Below, one piece after another: positions 8,283 to 15,358 of a stretch of 20,475 nucleotides of DNA (within the stretch, counting starts at the first letter, position 1; each line of letters opens with the position of its first letter). The stretch covers positions 1-20,475 of the forward strand of contig JAYOIK010000084.1 of NCBI GenBank assembly GCA_038118725.1, given 5' to 3'. The DNA is from JADHLJ01 sp038118725. GTDB taxonomy: Bacteria > Pseudomonadota > Alphaproteobacteria > Thalassobaculales > Thalassobaculaceae. Under the pieces are notes generated by a model, which worked only from the letters and a program-made list of their open reading frames with translations, was not told where the DNA came from and made no database searches. The position numbers and the translations under genes are program-made.

Positions 8283-9757
8283 TGTCAGATCTGCTTTCCC
8301 TCGATCTCGCGGCGGCGCGGGACGCGCTTGCCAACAAGGAGGTTTCCTCGACCGAGCTGACCGATGCCTATCTCCAGGCGATGGAAGCCTCGGCCAATCT
8401 GAACTGCTATGTGACGACCACGGCGGACAAGGCGCGCGCGATGGCCGGAGAGGCCGACGCGCGCCTGGCCTCGGGCAACGCTTTGCCCCTGGATGGGATC
8501 CCGCTCGGGATCAAGGACCTGTTCTGCACCCAGGGCGTCCTGACAACCGCCGGCTCGCATATCCTCGACGGCTTCAAGCCGGAATACGAATCAACCGTCA
8601 CCGGTAATCTCTGGCGTGACGGGGCTGTGATGCTGGGCAAACTCAACATGGACGAGTTCGCCATGGGCTCGGCCAACGTGACCAGCTATTACGGCCCGGT
8701 CGAAAGCCCCTGGAAACGCAAGGACGGCGGCAATGCCCGCCTGGTGCCGGGCGGCTCCTCCGGTGGTTCGGCATCGGCGGTGGCGGCGCGCCTGGCGGTG
8801 GCGGCGACGGGCACCGATACCGGCGGCTCGATCCGCCAGCCCGGAAGCTTTTGCGGCATCGTCGGCATGAAGCCGACCTATGGGCGTTGCTCGCGCTGGG
8901 GCGTGGTGGCCTTCGCGTCGTCACTCGATCAGGCGGGACCGCTGACCCGTACTGTCCGCGACGCGGCGATCATGCTCAAAAGCATGGCCGGCCACGATCC
9001 CAAGGACTCGACCTCGGCCGATCTCGCGGTTCCGGATTTCGAGGCGGCGCTGACCGGCGATGTGCGCGGCATGCGGATCGGTATCCCCAAGGAGTACCGG
9101 ATCGACGGCATGCCGGGCGAGATCGAGACGCTCTGGACCCGGGGCATCGAGATGATGCGCGACGCTGGCGCCGAGATCGTCGATATCAGCCTGCCGCACA
9201 CCAAATACGCGCTGCCGACCTATTACATCATCGCGCCGGCGGAGGCGTCGTCGAACCTGGCGCGCTATGACGGTGTCCGCTACGGCCTCAGGGTCGAGGG
9301 GGACACCCTGGACGAGATGTACGCCAAGACCAGGGGCGAGGGCTTTGGACCCGAGGTCAAGCGACGGGTGATGATCGGCACCTATGTTCTCTCGGCGGGG
9401 TATTACGACGCCTATTATCTGAAGGCCCAACGGGTGCGGGCCCTGATCAAGCGGGACTTCGACCAGGCCTTCGAGAGCGTCGATACGATCCTGACGCCGA
9501 CCGCGCCTTCGGATGCCTTCGCGATCGGTGAGAATGACGATGACCCGATCAAGATGTATTTGAACGACGTGTTCACGGTACCCGCCAGCCTTGCCGGCCT
9601 TCCGGGGATCTCGGTGCCGGTCGGGCTCTCCGATAGGGGGCTGCCGCTGGGCCTGCAACTGATCGGCAAGCTGTTCGACGAGGAATCGGTGTTTCGCGCC
9701 GCCGGCGCGCTGGAGACCGCGGCCGGCTTCACGGCGCGCCCGACGGGAGGGCAATGA
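8282..9757 (+). CDS. gatA: Asp/Glu-tRNA(Asn/Gln) amidotransferase subunit A (glutaminase)
   Basis: The product has 491 residues from ATG 8282; a GTG three bases earlier is possible. It is an amidase-signature enzyme. Numbered from 8282, Lys78 in GIPLGIKDLF, the cis-Ser159 in PGGSSGGS and the nucleophile Ser183 in TDTGGSIRQPG form the Ser-cisSer-Lys catalytic set. The spacing of 24 between the serines agrees with characterised amidases. It hydrolyses glutamine and feeds ammonia through the complex to GatB. It lies between gatC (one-base overlap) and gatB (one base apart). All key residues are present, and nothing suggests decay. Confidence 0.96.
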   Translation: MSDLLSLDLAAARDALANKEVSSTELTDAYLQAMEASANLNCYVTTTADKARAMAGEADARLASGNALPLDGIPLGIKDLFCTQGVLTTAGSHILDGFKPEYESTVTGNLWRDGAVMLGKLNMDEFAMGSANVTSYYGPVESPWKRKDGGNARLVPGGSSGGSASAVAARLAVAATGTDTGGSIRQPGSFCGIVGMKPTYGRCSRWGVVAFASSLDQAGPLTRTVRDAAIMLKSMAGHDPKDSTSADLAVPDFEAALTGDVRGMRIGIPKEYRIDGMPGEIETLWTRGIEMMRDAGAEIVDISLPHTKYALPTYYIIAPAEASSNLARYDGVRYGLRVEGDTLDEMYAKTRGEGFGPEVKRRVMIGTYVLSAGYYDAYYLKAQRVRALIKRDFDQAFESVDTILTPTAPSDAFAIGENDDDPIKMYLNDVFTVPASLAGLPGISVPVGLSDRGLPLGLQLIGKLFDEESVFRAAGALETAAGFTARPTGGQ

Positions 9758-9758
9758 G

Positions 9759-11210
9759 ATGGCGGAATTGCAAAGAGGCGAGACCGGAGATTGGGAAGTC
9801 GTCATCGGTCTTGAGGTACATGCCCAGATCGTTTCCGAGGCGAAACTGTTTTCCGGCGCCGCGACCGCCTTCGGGGCCGAGCCGAACTCCCAGGTCTCGC
9901 TGGTCGACGCGGCGATGCCGGGCATGCTGCCGGTGATCAACCAGGAATGCGTGCGTCAGGCGGTGAAGACCGGTTTGGGGCTGAAGGCCCAGGTGAACCG
10001 GGTTAGCGTTTTCGACCGCAAGAACTACTTCTATCCTGACTTGCCCCAGGGCTACCAGATCAGCCAATACAGCCAGCCGATCATCGGCGAGGGGGAACTG
10101 CCGATCGATCTGCCCGAGGGCGTCAAGCAAATCGGCATCGAGCGACTGCACATAGAGCAGGACGCCGGCAAGTCCATCCACGATCAGCATCCCAGCAAGA
10201 GCTATATCGACCTCAACCGATCGGGCGTGGCCTTGATGGAGATCGTCTCCAAGCCGGACATGCGCTCGGCCGAGGAGGCGGCCGCCTATGTGCGCAAGCT
10301 GCGGTCCATTCTGCGCTATCTCGGCACCTGCGACGGCAATATGCAGGAAGGCTCGTTGCGCTGCGACGCCAATGTGTCGGTGCGCAAGCCCGGCGGCGAA
10401 CTCGGCACGCGCTGCGAGATCAAGAACCTGAACTCCATCCGCTTCCTCCAGCAGGCCATCGAGTTCGAGGCGCGCCGGCAGATCGAGGTGATCGAGGATG
10501 GCGGGACGATTGATCAGGAGACCAGGCTGTTCGACGCCAATCGCGGCGAGACCCGGACGATGCGGTCCAAGGAAGATGCCCACGACTATCGCTATTTCCC
10601 CGATCCGGACCTGCTTCCGCTGGTCTTGACCGAGGAGTTCATCGCCGCGATCGAGGCGGAACTTCCCGAGCTTCCCGACGCAAAGAAGGCCCGTTTCGTG
10701 TCCGAATACGGCCTCGGCGAGGAAGACGCGAGCCAGCTCGTCGAGGAACGCGAAACCGCCGCCTTCTACGAGGCCGTGGCGGAGGGCCGGGACAAGAAAC
10801 TGGCATCGAACTGGGTGTTGACCGAGCTGTTCGGCGCATTGAACAAGGCCGGCAAGGGGCTGGACGAGAGCCCGGTCTCGGCCAAGGGGCTCGGCGGTCT
10901 GATCGAGTTGATCTCGGACGGCACGATTTCCGGACGCATCGCCAAGGATGTCTTCGCCGACATGTTCGAGACCGGCAAGGATGCCGCCGCGATCGTCAAG
11001 GAAAAGGGCCTGCGCCAGGTCTCCGACGCCGGCGAGATCACCGGCCTCATCGACGGCGTCCTGGCGGCCAACGAGGACAAGGTGGCCGAGATCAAGGCCG
11101 GCAAGGACAAGCTCTTCGGCTTCTTCGTCGGCCAGGTCATGAAGCAAAGCCAGGGCAAGGCCAACCCCGCGCTGGTGAACCAGGTGTTGCGGGAGAAGCT
11201 GGGGGGGTGA
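9759..11210 (+). CDS. gatB: Asp/Glu-tRNA(Asn/Gln) amidotransferase subunit B
   Basis: The product has 483 residues, full length. The N-terminal catalytic cradle contains GLEVHAQI, KLFSGA, VDAAMPGMLPVIN and KNYFYPDLPQGYQISQY. A helical linker and a C-terminal YqeY-like tail domain follow (about 330-480), which contacts the tRNA elbow. GatB phosphorylates the misacylated tRNA carboxylate with ATP and transfers ammonia from GatA to it. GGGAGG at 9745-9750 lies eight bases before the start. It is the last gene of the operon. The presence of gatCAB implies the organism lacks GlnRS and/or AsnRS, but which cannot be told here. Confidence 0.96.
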   Translation: MAELQRGETGDWEVVIGLEVHAQIVSEAKLFSGAATAFGAEPNSQVSLVDAAMPGMLPVINQECVRQAVKTGLGLKAQVNRVSVFDRKNYFYPDLPQGYQISQYSQPIIGEGELPIDLPEGVKQIGIERLHIEQDAGKSIHDQHPSKSYIDLNRSGVALMEIVSKPDMRSAEEAAAYVRKLRSILRYLGTCDGNMQEGSLRCDANVSVRKPGGELGTRCEIKNLNSIRFLQQAIEFEARRQIEVIEDGGTIDQETRLFDANRGETRTMRSKEDAHDYRYFPDPDLLPLVLTEEFIAAIEAELPELPDAKKARFVSEYGLGEEDASQLVEERETAAFYEAVAEGRDKKLASNWVLTELFGALNKAGKGLDESPVSAKGLGGLIELISDGTISGRIAKDVFADMFETGKDAAAIVKEKGLRQVSDAGEITGLIDGVLAANEDKVAEIKAGKDKLFGFFVGQVMKQSQGKANPALVNQVLREKLGG

Positions 11211-11307
11211 TTGTCCTTCGTCGCGTCTCCTGCTCGTCGTCTTTGCGCACGGTGGGAGCTCGCGCGGCTTACCTTTAGGCGGATGGTTTCATTCACGAGG
11301 CCGATTC

Positions 11308-11393
11308 CGAGGCCCTGCCGTTCGCCAGGGCGACGGGTGTGTGGGGATAGCCTCGTTCTCTCTTGTCGTCCTGGCGCAAGGCAGGACCTCGCG
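11308..11393. repeat. REP/BIME-like inverted pair of hairpin repeats (second site)
   Basis: The unit at 11308-11336 is base-for-base the same 29-mer as that at 27-55. The unit at 11365-11393 is the GTCG-first form, with a GTCCTG..CAGGAC stem and a GCAA tetraloop. The two are inverted with their tails facing, as at 27-108. The element lies in the 346-base spacer behind gatB and could stabilise or end that transcript; no U-tract follows, so a classical terminator is not shown. Confidence 0.72.
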
Positions 11394-11441
11394 TTGGGGC
11401 GGCCAGGCGGGGAAGCACCGGTGATGCGGCCAATCCCGCGC

Positions 11442-11470
11442 CGAGGCCCTGCCGTTCGCCAGGGCGACGG
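11442..11470. repeat. Single hairpin repeat unit (third identical copy)
   Basis: This is another exact copy of the 29-mer seen at 27-55 and 11308-11336, here without an inverted partner. Exact identity over 29 bases between sites 11 kb apart points to recent copying or selection on the sequence rather than chance. Confidence 0.72.
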
Positions 11471-11486
11471 AGGGGCCGTGTAACGG

Positions 11487-11517
11487 TTGACTTGCCTGTC
11501 GAACCGCGCACGCTAAT
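11487..11517 (+). promoter_or_regulatory. Candidate promoter for the GlcG/HbpS-like gene
   Basis: TTGACT at 11487-11492 and GCTAAT at 11512-11517 are separated by 19 bases, slightly long for sigma70, and lie about 40 bases before the start at 11557. GGGAG at 11546-11550 then serves as ribosome-binding site. The -35 hexamer is strong and the -10 moderate, so this is only a candidate. Confidence 0.35.
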
Positions 11518-11556
11518 CAGAATCCGCAATCGTTTCGATGTCACTGGGAGCCCCGA

Positions 11557-12030
11557 ATGCACCTGAAAACCCTGCTGCCGCTCGCCACCGCCGAAACCAT
11601 CGCCGACGAGGTGCTGCGCCTTGGCCGCGAGGAGGGCATGCACCCCTTGACCGTGGCGGTGTTGGACGCCGGCGGTCATGTGGTGGTTCTGAAACGCGAG
11701 GACGGCTCGGGCATCATGCGGTCGGATATCGCGACCGGAAAGGCCTGGGGCGCGCTTGGGATGGGGATCCCGAGCCGGCTGATCCGTGATCGGCTTGGCG
11801 ATCGTCCGAGTTTTCAGAACGCTCTCGCCGTGGCCTCGGACGGTCGCTTGATCCCGGTGCCGGGCGGGGTTCTGATAAACGACGCCGAAGGCCGAACGAT
11901 CGGCGCGGTGGGCGTAAGTGGAGATACCTCGGACAAGGACGAGTATTGCGCGATCCAGGCGGTACTGGCGGCGGGTCTTGTGCCCAGCCCGGACGAGCCC
12001 TCGCCGACTTGGCGAGACTCCAAGCTCTAG
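11557..12030 (+). CDS. GlcG/HbpS family protein (DUF336, possible heme binding)
   Basis: The product has 157 residues and matches the GlcG/HbpS fold across its length: an N-terminal helix, AVLDAGGHVVVLKREDG, the ATGKAWGALGMG segment, and VPGGVLINDAEGRTIGAVGVSGDTSDKDEYCA near the C-terminus. The family includes the heme-binding redox sensor HbpS of Streptomyces and GlcG of glycolate operons. Its biochemical role is mostly unsettled, and no glc genes are next to it here. GGGAG at 11546-11550 lies six bases before the ATG. There is no signal peptide, so it is probably cytosolic. The next gene, an antiporter, starts 79 bases later. Confidence 0.87.
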   Translation: MHLKTLLPLATAETIADEVLRLGREEGMHPLTVAVLDAGGHVVVLKREDGSGIMRSDIATGKAWGALGMGIPSRLIRDRLGDRPSFQNALAVASDGRLIPVPGGVLINDAEGRTIGAVGVSGDTSDKDEYCAIQAVLAAGLVPSPDEPSPTWRDSKL

Positions 12031-12051
12031 ACGCGTCAGAATAGGGGGCGC

Positions 12052-12083
12052 CGCGTTTCCAACGCGAGCCGTCTCTTGAGACG
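12052..12083. repeat. Two adjacent perfect dyads before the antiporter gene
   Basis: CGCGTT-TCC-AACGCG (12052-12066) is followed by the perfect 14-base palindrome CGTCTCTTGAGACG (12070-12083). They fill much of the 79-base gap between the GlcG-like gene and the antiporter. They could be a terminator lacking a U-tract, or an operator. The sequence shows the symmetry, while the function is unknown. Confidence 0.4.
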
Positions 12084-12109
12084 TTCCCTCGGCCTTCGGA
12101 ATTGCCGTC

Positions 12110-13480
12110 GTGCATCTTGATCCCAACCTGATCGCCATAGCCGTTGTCTTCTCGGTCGCGCTGTTGTGTGGCCTGCTTCTGATGCGGATCAAGCAACCGG
12201 CGATCGTCGGCTATATCCTGGCCGGCGTGATTCTCGGCCCATCCGGATTCGGGATCATCGGCGAGACCGAGGCGGCGAAGACCCTGGCCGAGCTCGGCGT
12301 GCTTCTCCTGCTTTTCCTGGTTGGCATGGAGTTGAGCCTGCGGGCCTTCAAGACCGTATACAAGACCGCGCTGCTGGTGGTGATTATCCAGATCGGCCTC
12401 GCGGTAGCGGCGACCTCGGGTATCGGTGTGCTGATGTCGTGGTCGTACGAGCAAGGCATCCTGCTCGGCTTCGTTCTGGCGCTTTCGAGCACGGCGGTCA
12501 CCGTCAAGGTACTTTCGGATCTGGGCGAGCTCAGAAGCCCGTTCGGGCGGATCACCGTCGGCGTGCTGATCGGTCAGGATCTGGCGGTGATCGGCATGAT
12601 GTTGATGATCGAGGCGCTGAACCCCGACGCGGCGTTCGACTACTCGATCATCTGGCGCACGGCGCTGGCGATGGTGATCGTCGTCGCGCTGGTTTGGTTT
12701 CTCTCTCGGCGCGAGCGGATGCGCCTGCCGCTGCGCTCGGCGTTTTTCGCGGATCGCGAGGTGGTGCCGATCGCGGCATTGGCGTTCTGCGGGCTCTGCG
12801 CGACGGGGGCGGGGTTGCTTGGTCTGTCGCCGGCGTTCGGTGCCTTTCTCGCGGGTCTGGTCGTGGGTAACTCCTCCGAGCGTCAAATCGTGATGCGGGG
12901 TACCAAGCCGATCGAGAGTGTGTTGCTGGTGGTGTTCTTCCTGTCGGTCGGGTTGTTGATCGACGCGCGGTTCTTCATCGACAATCTCGGCACGCTGTTC
13001 GTAGTCTTGCTGCTGGCGACGGTCGCCAAGGGGATCATCAATGTCGCCGCGCTCCGGGTCGCGGGCGAGCCATGGGAGCGCTCCGTCCTGGCCGGTGTCG
13101 CGATGGGACAGATCGGCGAGTTCGCGTTCGTGATCGCGGGCCTCGGGCTGACGGTCGGGGCGATCGAGACCGATGGTTATAAGATAGCGGTCGCGGTGAT
13201 CGCGATGAGCCTGATGCTGGGTCCGGCCTGGATGGCGCTTGAGCGCCGTTTGCGGGCGGCGGAGGGGCTGGGCGACCGGTTGTCGCGGTTCGAGGCCGAG
13301 ACCATTCGGCGCACCCGGCGGGTAACCGATCCTTGTGTCGCCGAGGCGCGGGGATCGGTGGCGTCACTGGCCTGGTTCGCGGGGCGCGTCGCGGATAGAT
13401 TTGGCGGGAGGGCTCCGAGTATCTGGCCGCCGCGCATTGCGATCACCGCCGCCGAGCCTGGCGCGGAGCCAAGGGACTAG
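12110..13480 (+). CDS. CPA2-family cation/proton antiporter (KefB/C-like membrane domain)
   Basis: The product has 456 residues, starting at GTG 12110. About 12-13 hydrophobic helices make up the first 380 residues. Family marks include QPAIVGYILAGVILGP (29-44), ELGVLLLLFLVGMEL (61-75), and the helix with GQDLAVIGMM, where Gln156-Asp157 matches the QD pair of Kef/CPA2 proteins that carries ions. GMGQIGEF-like VAMGQIGEFAFV lies near 325-336. The RCK/TrkA-N nucleotide-binding domain found in full Kef systems is absent; the polar tail is only about 75 residues. It therefore looks like a minimal Na+ or K+/H+ exchanger without ligand gating by NAD(H) or glutathione. The ion is undetermined. No strong ribosome-binding site precedes the GTG. 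Confidence 0.87.
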   Translation: MHLDPNLIAIAVVFSVALLCGLLLMRIKQPAIVGYILAGVILGPSGFGIIGETEAAKTLAELGVLLLLFLVGMELSLRAFKTVYKTALLVVIIQIGLAVAATSGIGVLMSWSYEQGILLGFVLALSSTAVTVKVLSDLGELRSPFGRITVGVLIGQDLAVIGMMLMIEALNPDAAFDYSIIWRTALAMVIVVALVWFLSRRERMRLPLRSAFFADREVVPIAALAFCGLCATGAGLLGLSPAFGAFLAGLVVGNSSERQIVMRGTKPIESVLLVVFFLSVGLLIDARFFIDNLGTLFVVLLLATVAKGIINVAALRVAGEPWERSVLAGVAMGQIGEFAFVIAGLGLTVGAIETDGYKIAVAVIAMSLMLGPAWMALERRLRAAEGLGDRLSRFEAETIRRTRRVTDPCVAEARGSVASLAWFAGRVADRFGGRAPSIWPPRIAITAAEPGAEPRD

Positions 13481-13513
13481 ACATCATCTGAAAACGGTTT
13501 TGGAGAGCAGGAC

Positions 13514-13897
13514 ATGCCTATCGAACGCTTCATGGTTCCAGGGGAGATGGAACCCGTCAGTCACTACTGTCACGTGGTCAAGGCGGGTGGTCATATCTGG
13601 CTGTCGGGCATGGTCGGGGTGTCCGGCGTCGGCTCGATCCCCGAAGACACGGCCGAACAGTTCCGGATCGCGCTGGACACCATTGACCGCTGTTTGCGCC
13701 ATGCCGGTGGGCGGCCGGATCAGGTGGTGAAGGTTCAGGTCTTCATGACCGACATCACCGAGCGCGCGGCGATCAATCCGGCGCGGATCGCCTATTTCGG
13801 CGAGCACAAGCCTGCCTCGACCCTGGTTGAGGTCGCGGGCTTGGTCGATCCCCGCATGAAGGTTGAGATCGAGGCGGTCGCCTATATCGGCGATTGA
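13514..13897 (+). CDS. RidA/YjgF family protein, first of a tandem pair
   Basis: The product has 127 residues and the whole chorismate-mutase-like RidA fold: IWLSGMVG, the QFRIALDTIDRCLRHAGG helix, VVKVQVFMTD and VEIEAVA at the C-terminus. Canonical RidA hydrolyses reactive enamine/imine intermediates from PLP enzymes using a conserved Arg (Arg105 in E. coli) and Glu120. Here PASTLVEV places Ser102 at the Arg position, while Glu118 and Glu120 remain. It is therefore probably a Rid paralogue from the subfamilies without that Arg, with a different or no deaminase activity. GGAG at 13502-13505 lies eight bases upstream. It is 33 bases behind the antiporter and 56 bases before its paralogue. Confidence 0.92.
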   Translation: MPIERFMVPGEMEPVSHYCHVVKAGGHIWLSGMVGVSGVGSIPEDTAEQFRIALDTIDRCLRHAGGRPDQVVKVQVFMTDITERAAINPARIAYFGEHKPASTLVEVAGLVDPRMKVEIEAVAYIGD

Positions 13898-13922
13898 CCG
13901 GACCGAACCGAGCGTCGAGGCT

Positions 13923-13948
13923 GTCTCCGGTTTAAATCAACTGGAGAC
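13923..13948 (+). promoter_or_regulatory. Hairpin burying the ribosome-binding site of the second RidA gene
   Basis: As RNA, GUCUCCGGUU (13923-13932) pairs with AACUGGAGAC (13939-13948): ten continuous pairs including one G-U, closing a six-base loop UAAAUC. The 3' arm contains GGAGA (13943-13947), the only ribosome-binding site for the ATG at 13954. Folding would hide it. This could act as a thermometer-like or protein-controlled switch, or couple translation to the upstream gene. The pairing is seen in the sequence, but regulation is inference. Confidence 0.55.
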
Positions 13949-13953
13949 GATAG

Positions 13954-14337
13954 ATGCCGATCGAACGTTTCATGGTTCCGGGAATGCGGGAGCCGGTCAG
14001 CCATTTCTGTCACGTGGTCAAGGCCGGGGACACGATATGGCTTTCCGGCATGACCGGGGTGGCGGACGACAAATCCATCCCCGAGGACACGGTGGAGCAG
14101 TTCAGGCTCGCCATGGCCTCCCTCGACAAGGCGTTGCGTCATGCCGGCGGCCGCCCGGATCAGGTGGTCAAGGTGCTGGTCTTCATGACCGACATCAACG
14201 AACGCCCGCTGATCAACCCGCTGCGCGCCGAGTATTTCGGCGAACACAAGCCCGCGTCCTCGCTGGTCGAGGTCACCGGTCTGGTCGACCCGCGCATGAA
14301 GGTCGAGATCGAGGCGGTTGCGTATATCGGCGACTGA
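13954..14337 (+). CDS. RidA/YjgF family protein, second of a tandem pair
   Basis: The product has 127 residues, the same length as the first copy and differing at about 27 positions by hand count (roughly 79% identical), so the pair arose by tandem duplication. Differences cluster at residues 11-12, 37-40 and 82-93; the C-terminal third (from about 94) is almost unchanged. As in its twin, Ser102 replaces the catalytic Arg of canonical RidA (PASSLVEV), while Glu118 and Glu120 are kept. RidA proteins form trimers, so mixed trimers of the two copies are conceivable. Its ribosome-binding site GGAGA lies in the hairpin at 13923-13948. It converges on the LysR gene, with only 14 bases between stops and no terminator visible there. 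Confidence 0.92.
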   Translation: MPIERFMVPGMREPVSHFCHVVKAGDTIWLSGMTGVADDKSIPEDTVEQFRLAMASLDKALRHAGGRPDQVVKVLVFMTDINERPLINPLRAEYFGEHKPASSLVEVTGLVDPRMKVEIEAVAYIGD

Positions 14338-14351
14338 GGGTTGGGAGGCGG

Positions 14352-15257
14352 CTACTTGCCGAGCCAATAAGGACGCGGGCCGTAAGTCTCCACCAGGAAG
14401 TCCACGAAGGCCCGGACCTTGGGCGAGAGATGGCGGCTGGAGGGATAGACCGCGTAAATCGGCACGTCCTCGCGCACATACTCATCGAGAACCGGCAGCA
14501 ATCGCCCGTCCTGGACATATTCGCCTGTCATGAAGGCATTCATCATCGCCAACCCGCCGCCCGCCAGGACGGTGGACAGGATCGAATCACCGTTATTCAT
14601 CGAGATCGCGCCCTTGGTCCGGATCATCTGTTCCTTCTCGTCAACGAGAAAGTGCCAATCGTTGATCGGATTGCCCGGAGGCCAGGTGATCAGGGCGTGG
14701 CCTAGAAGGTCTTCGGGGCGCTCGGGAATGCCCCAGGTCTTCAGATAGTTCGGCGTCGCGACGATCGAGCGATGGTTGGGCGCGAGGCGACGGGCGATCA
14801 GGCTGGAATCCTTGAGTTGGGCGATCCTTATCGCGAGGTCGATGCCGTCATCCACCAGATCGACAATCCGGTCGTTGACCTGAACCTGCACCTCGACCTC
14901 GGGATAGCGATCGATGAAGCGCGGCAGATGCGGGGTAACGTGGCGATGCGCGAAGGTCGACGGGGCGGTAATCCGTAGCAATCCTCGGGGCGCCGAATGG
15001 GTGCGCGAGACCGCGATTTCGGCCTCGTCCACATCGGCGATGATCCGCTTGCAGCGATCATAATACGCGGTGCCGACCTCGGTTACGTTGACCCGCCGCG
15101 TGGTCCGGTTCAGCAGGCGCACGCCCAATCGGTCCTCCAGGGCGGACAGCTGCTTGCTGACCACGGAGGGTGAGATATTCAGGCTGCGCGCGGCCCCGGC
15201 GAGACTGTCATTCTCAACCACCGAGCAGTAGACCTTCATCGCGGTAAGCGTATCCAT
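14352..15257 (-). CDS. LysR-family transcriptional regulator
   Basis: The product has 301 residues from the ATG at 15257. The N-terminal winged helix-turn-helix spans about 1-60 (AMKVYCSVVENDSLAGAARSLNISPSVVSKQLSALEDRLGVRLLNRTTR), with the family's usual SPSVVSKQLSALE recognition helix. The remaining residues form the periplasmic-binding-protein-like effector domain; RITAPSTFAHRHVTPHLPRF begins it. It resembles the large CrgA/AaeR-like branch. An earlier in-frame ATG at 15284 would add nine residues unlike the family. LTTR-style dyads upstream (15283-15299 and 15324-15336) suggest autoregulation. The target is unclear because no protein gene lies divergently within 600 bases. Candidates are the ORF-less transcript region or the PLP-enzyme gene at 15958. 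Confidence 0.93.
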   Translation of the reverse strand: MDTLTAMKVYCSVVENDSLAGAARSLNISPSVVSKQLSALEDRLGVRLLNRTTRRVNVTEVGTAYYDRCKRIIADVDEAEIAVSRTHSAPRGLLRITAPSTFAHRHVTPHLPRFIDRYPEVEVQVQVNDRIVDLVDDGIDLAIRIAQLKDSSLIARRLAPNHRSIVATPNYLKTWGIPERPEDLLGHALITWPPGNPINDWHFLVDEKEQMIRTKGAISMNNGDSILSTVLAGGGLAMMNAFMTGEYVQDGRLLPVLDEYVREDVPIYAVYPSSRHLSPKVRAFVDFLVETYGPRPYWLGK

Positions 15258-15282
15258 GGCGTGTCTCGAGCAGGGTACAGGC

Positions 15283-15299
15283 ATTGCGGGTTTCGCAAT
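15283..15299. promoter_or_regulatory. LysR-type operator candidate (T-N11-A dyad)
   Basis: ATTGCG-GGTTT-CGCAAT is a perfect six-base dyad with a five-base spacer. T at 15285 and A at 15297 are 11 bases apart, the classical LysR box. It lies 26 bases upstream of the LysR start, where autoregulating LTTRs bind. Confidence 0.5.
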
Positions 15300-15323
15300 C
15301 AGGAGATTAATTCGCCTTGGGAA

Positions 15324-15336
15324 TGAATGATATTCA
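15324..15336. promoter_or_regulatory. Second LysR-type dyad (T-N11-A)
   Basis: TGAAT-GAT-ATTCA is a perfect dyad that also fits T-N11-A and lies 24 bases beyond the first box in an AT-richer stretch. LTTRs usually contact a recognition and an activation half in one such region; the sequences of the two dyads differ, so joint binding is inference. Confidence 0.4.
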
Positions 15337-15358
15337 AATTTCGTTGATTATTAAGTCA

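Noticed and set aside
9729..11147. Long minus-strand open frame (472 codons) opposite gatB
   Set aside because: It is the antisense shadow of a certain gene in high-GC DNA; its composition follows gatB codons and it shows no family motif or ribosome-binding site.
11211..11483. 90-codon + strand frame directly behind gatB
   Set aside because: It is made largely of the hairpin repeats and has no ribosome-binding site or family likeness.
11714..12886. Minus-strand open frame (390 codons) across the GlcG-like and antiporter genes
   Set aside because: It spans two real genes on the other strand, and its translation is very polar and repetitive in Arg/Gln/His, typical of a shadow of membrane-protein codons.
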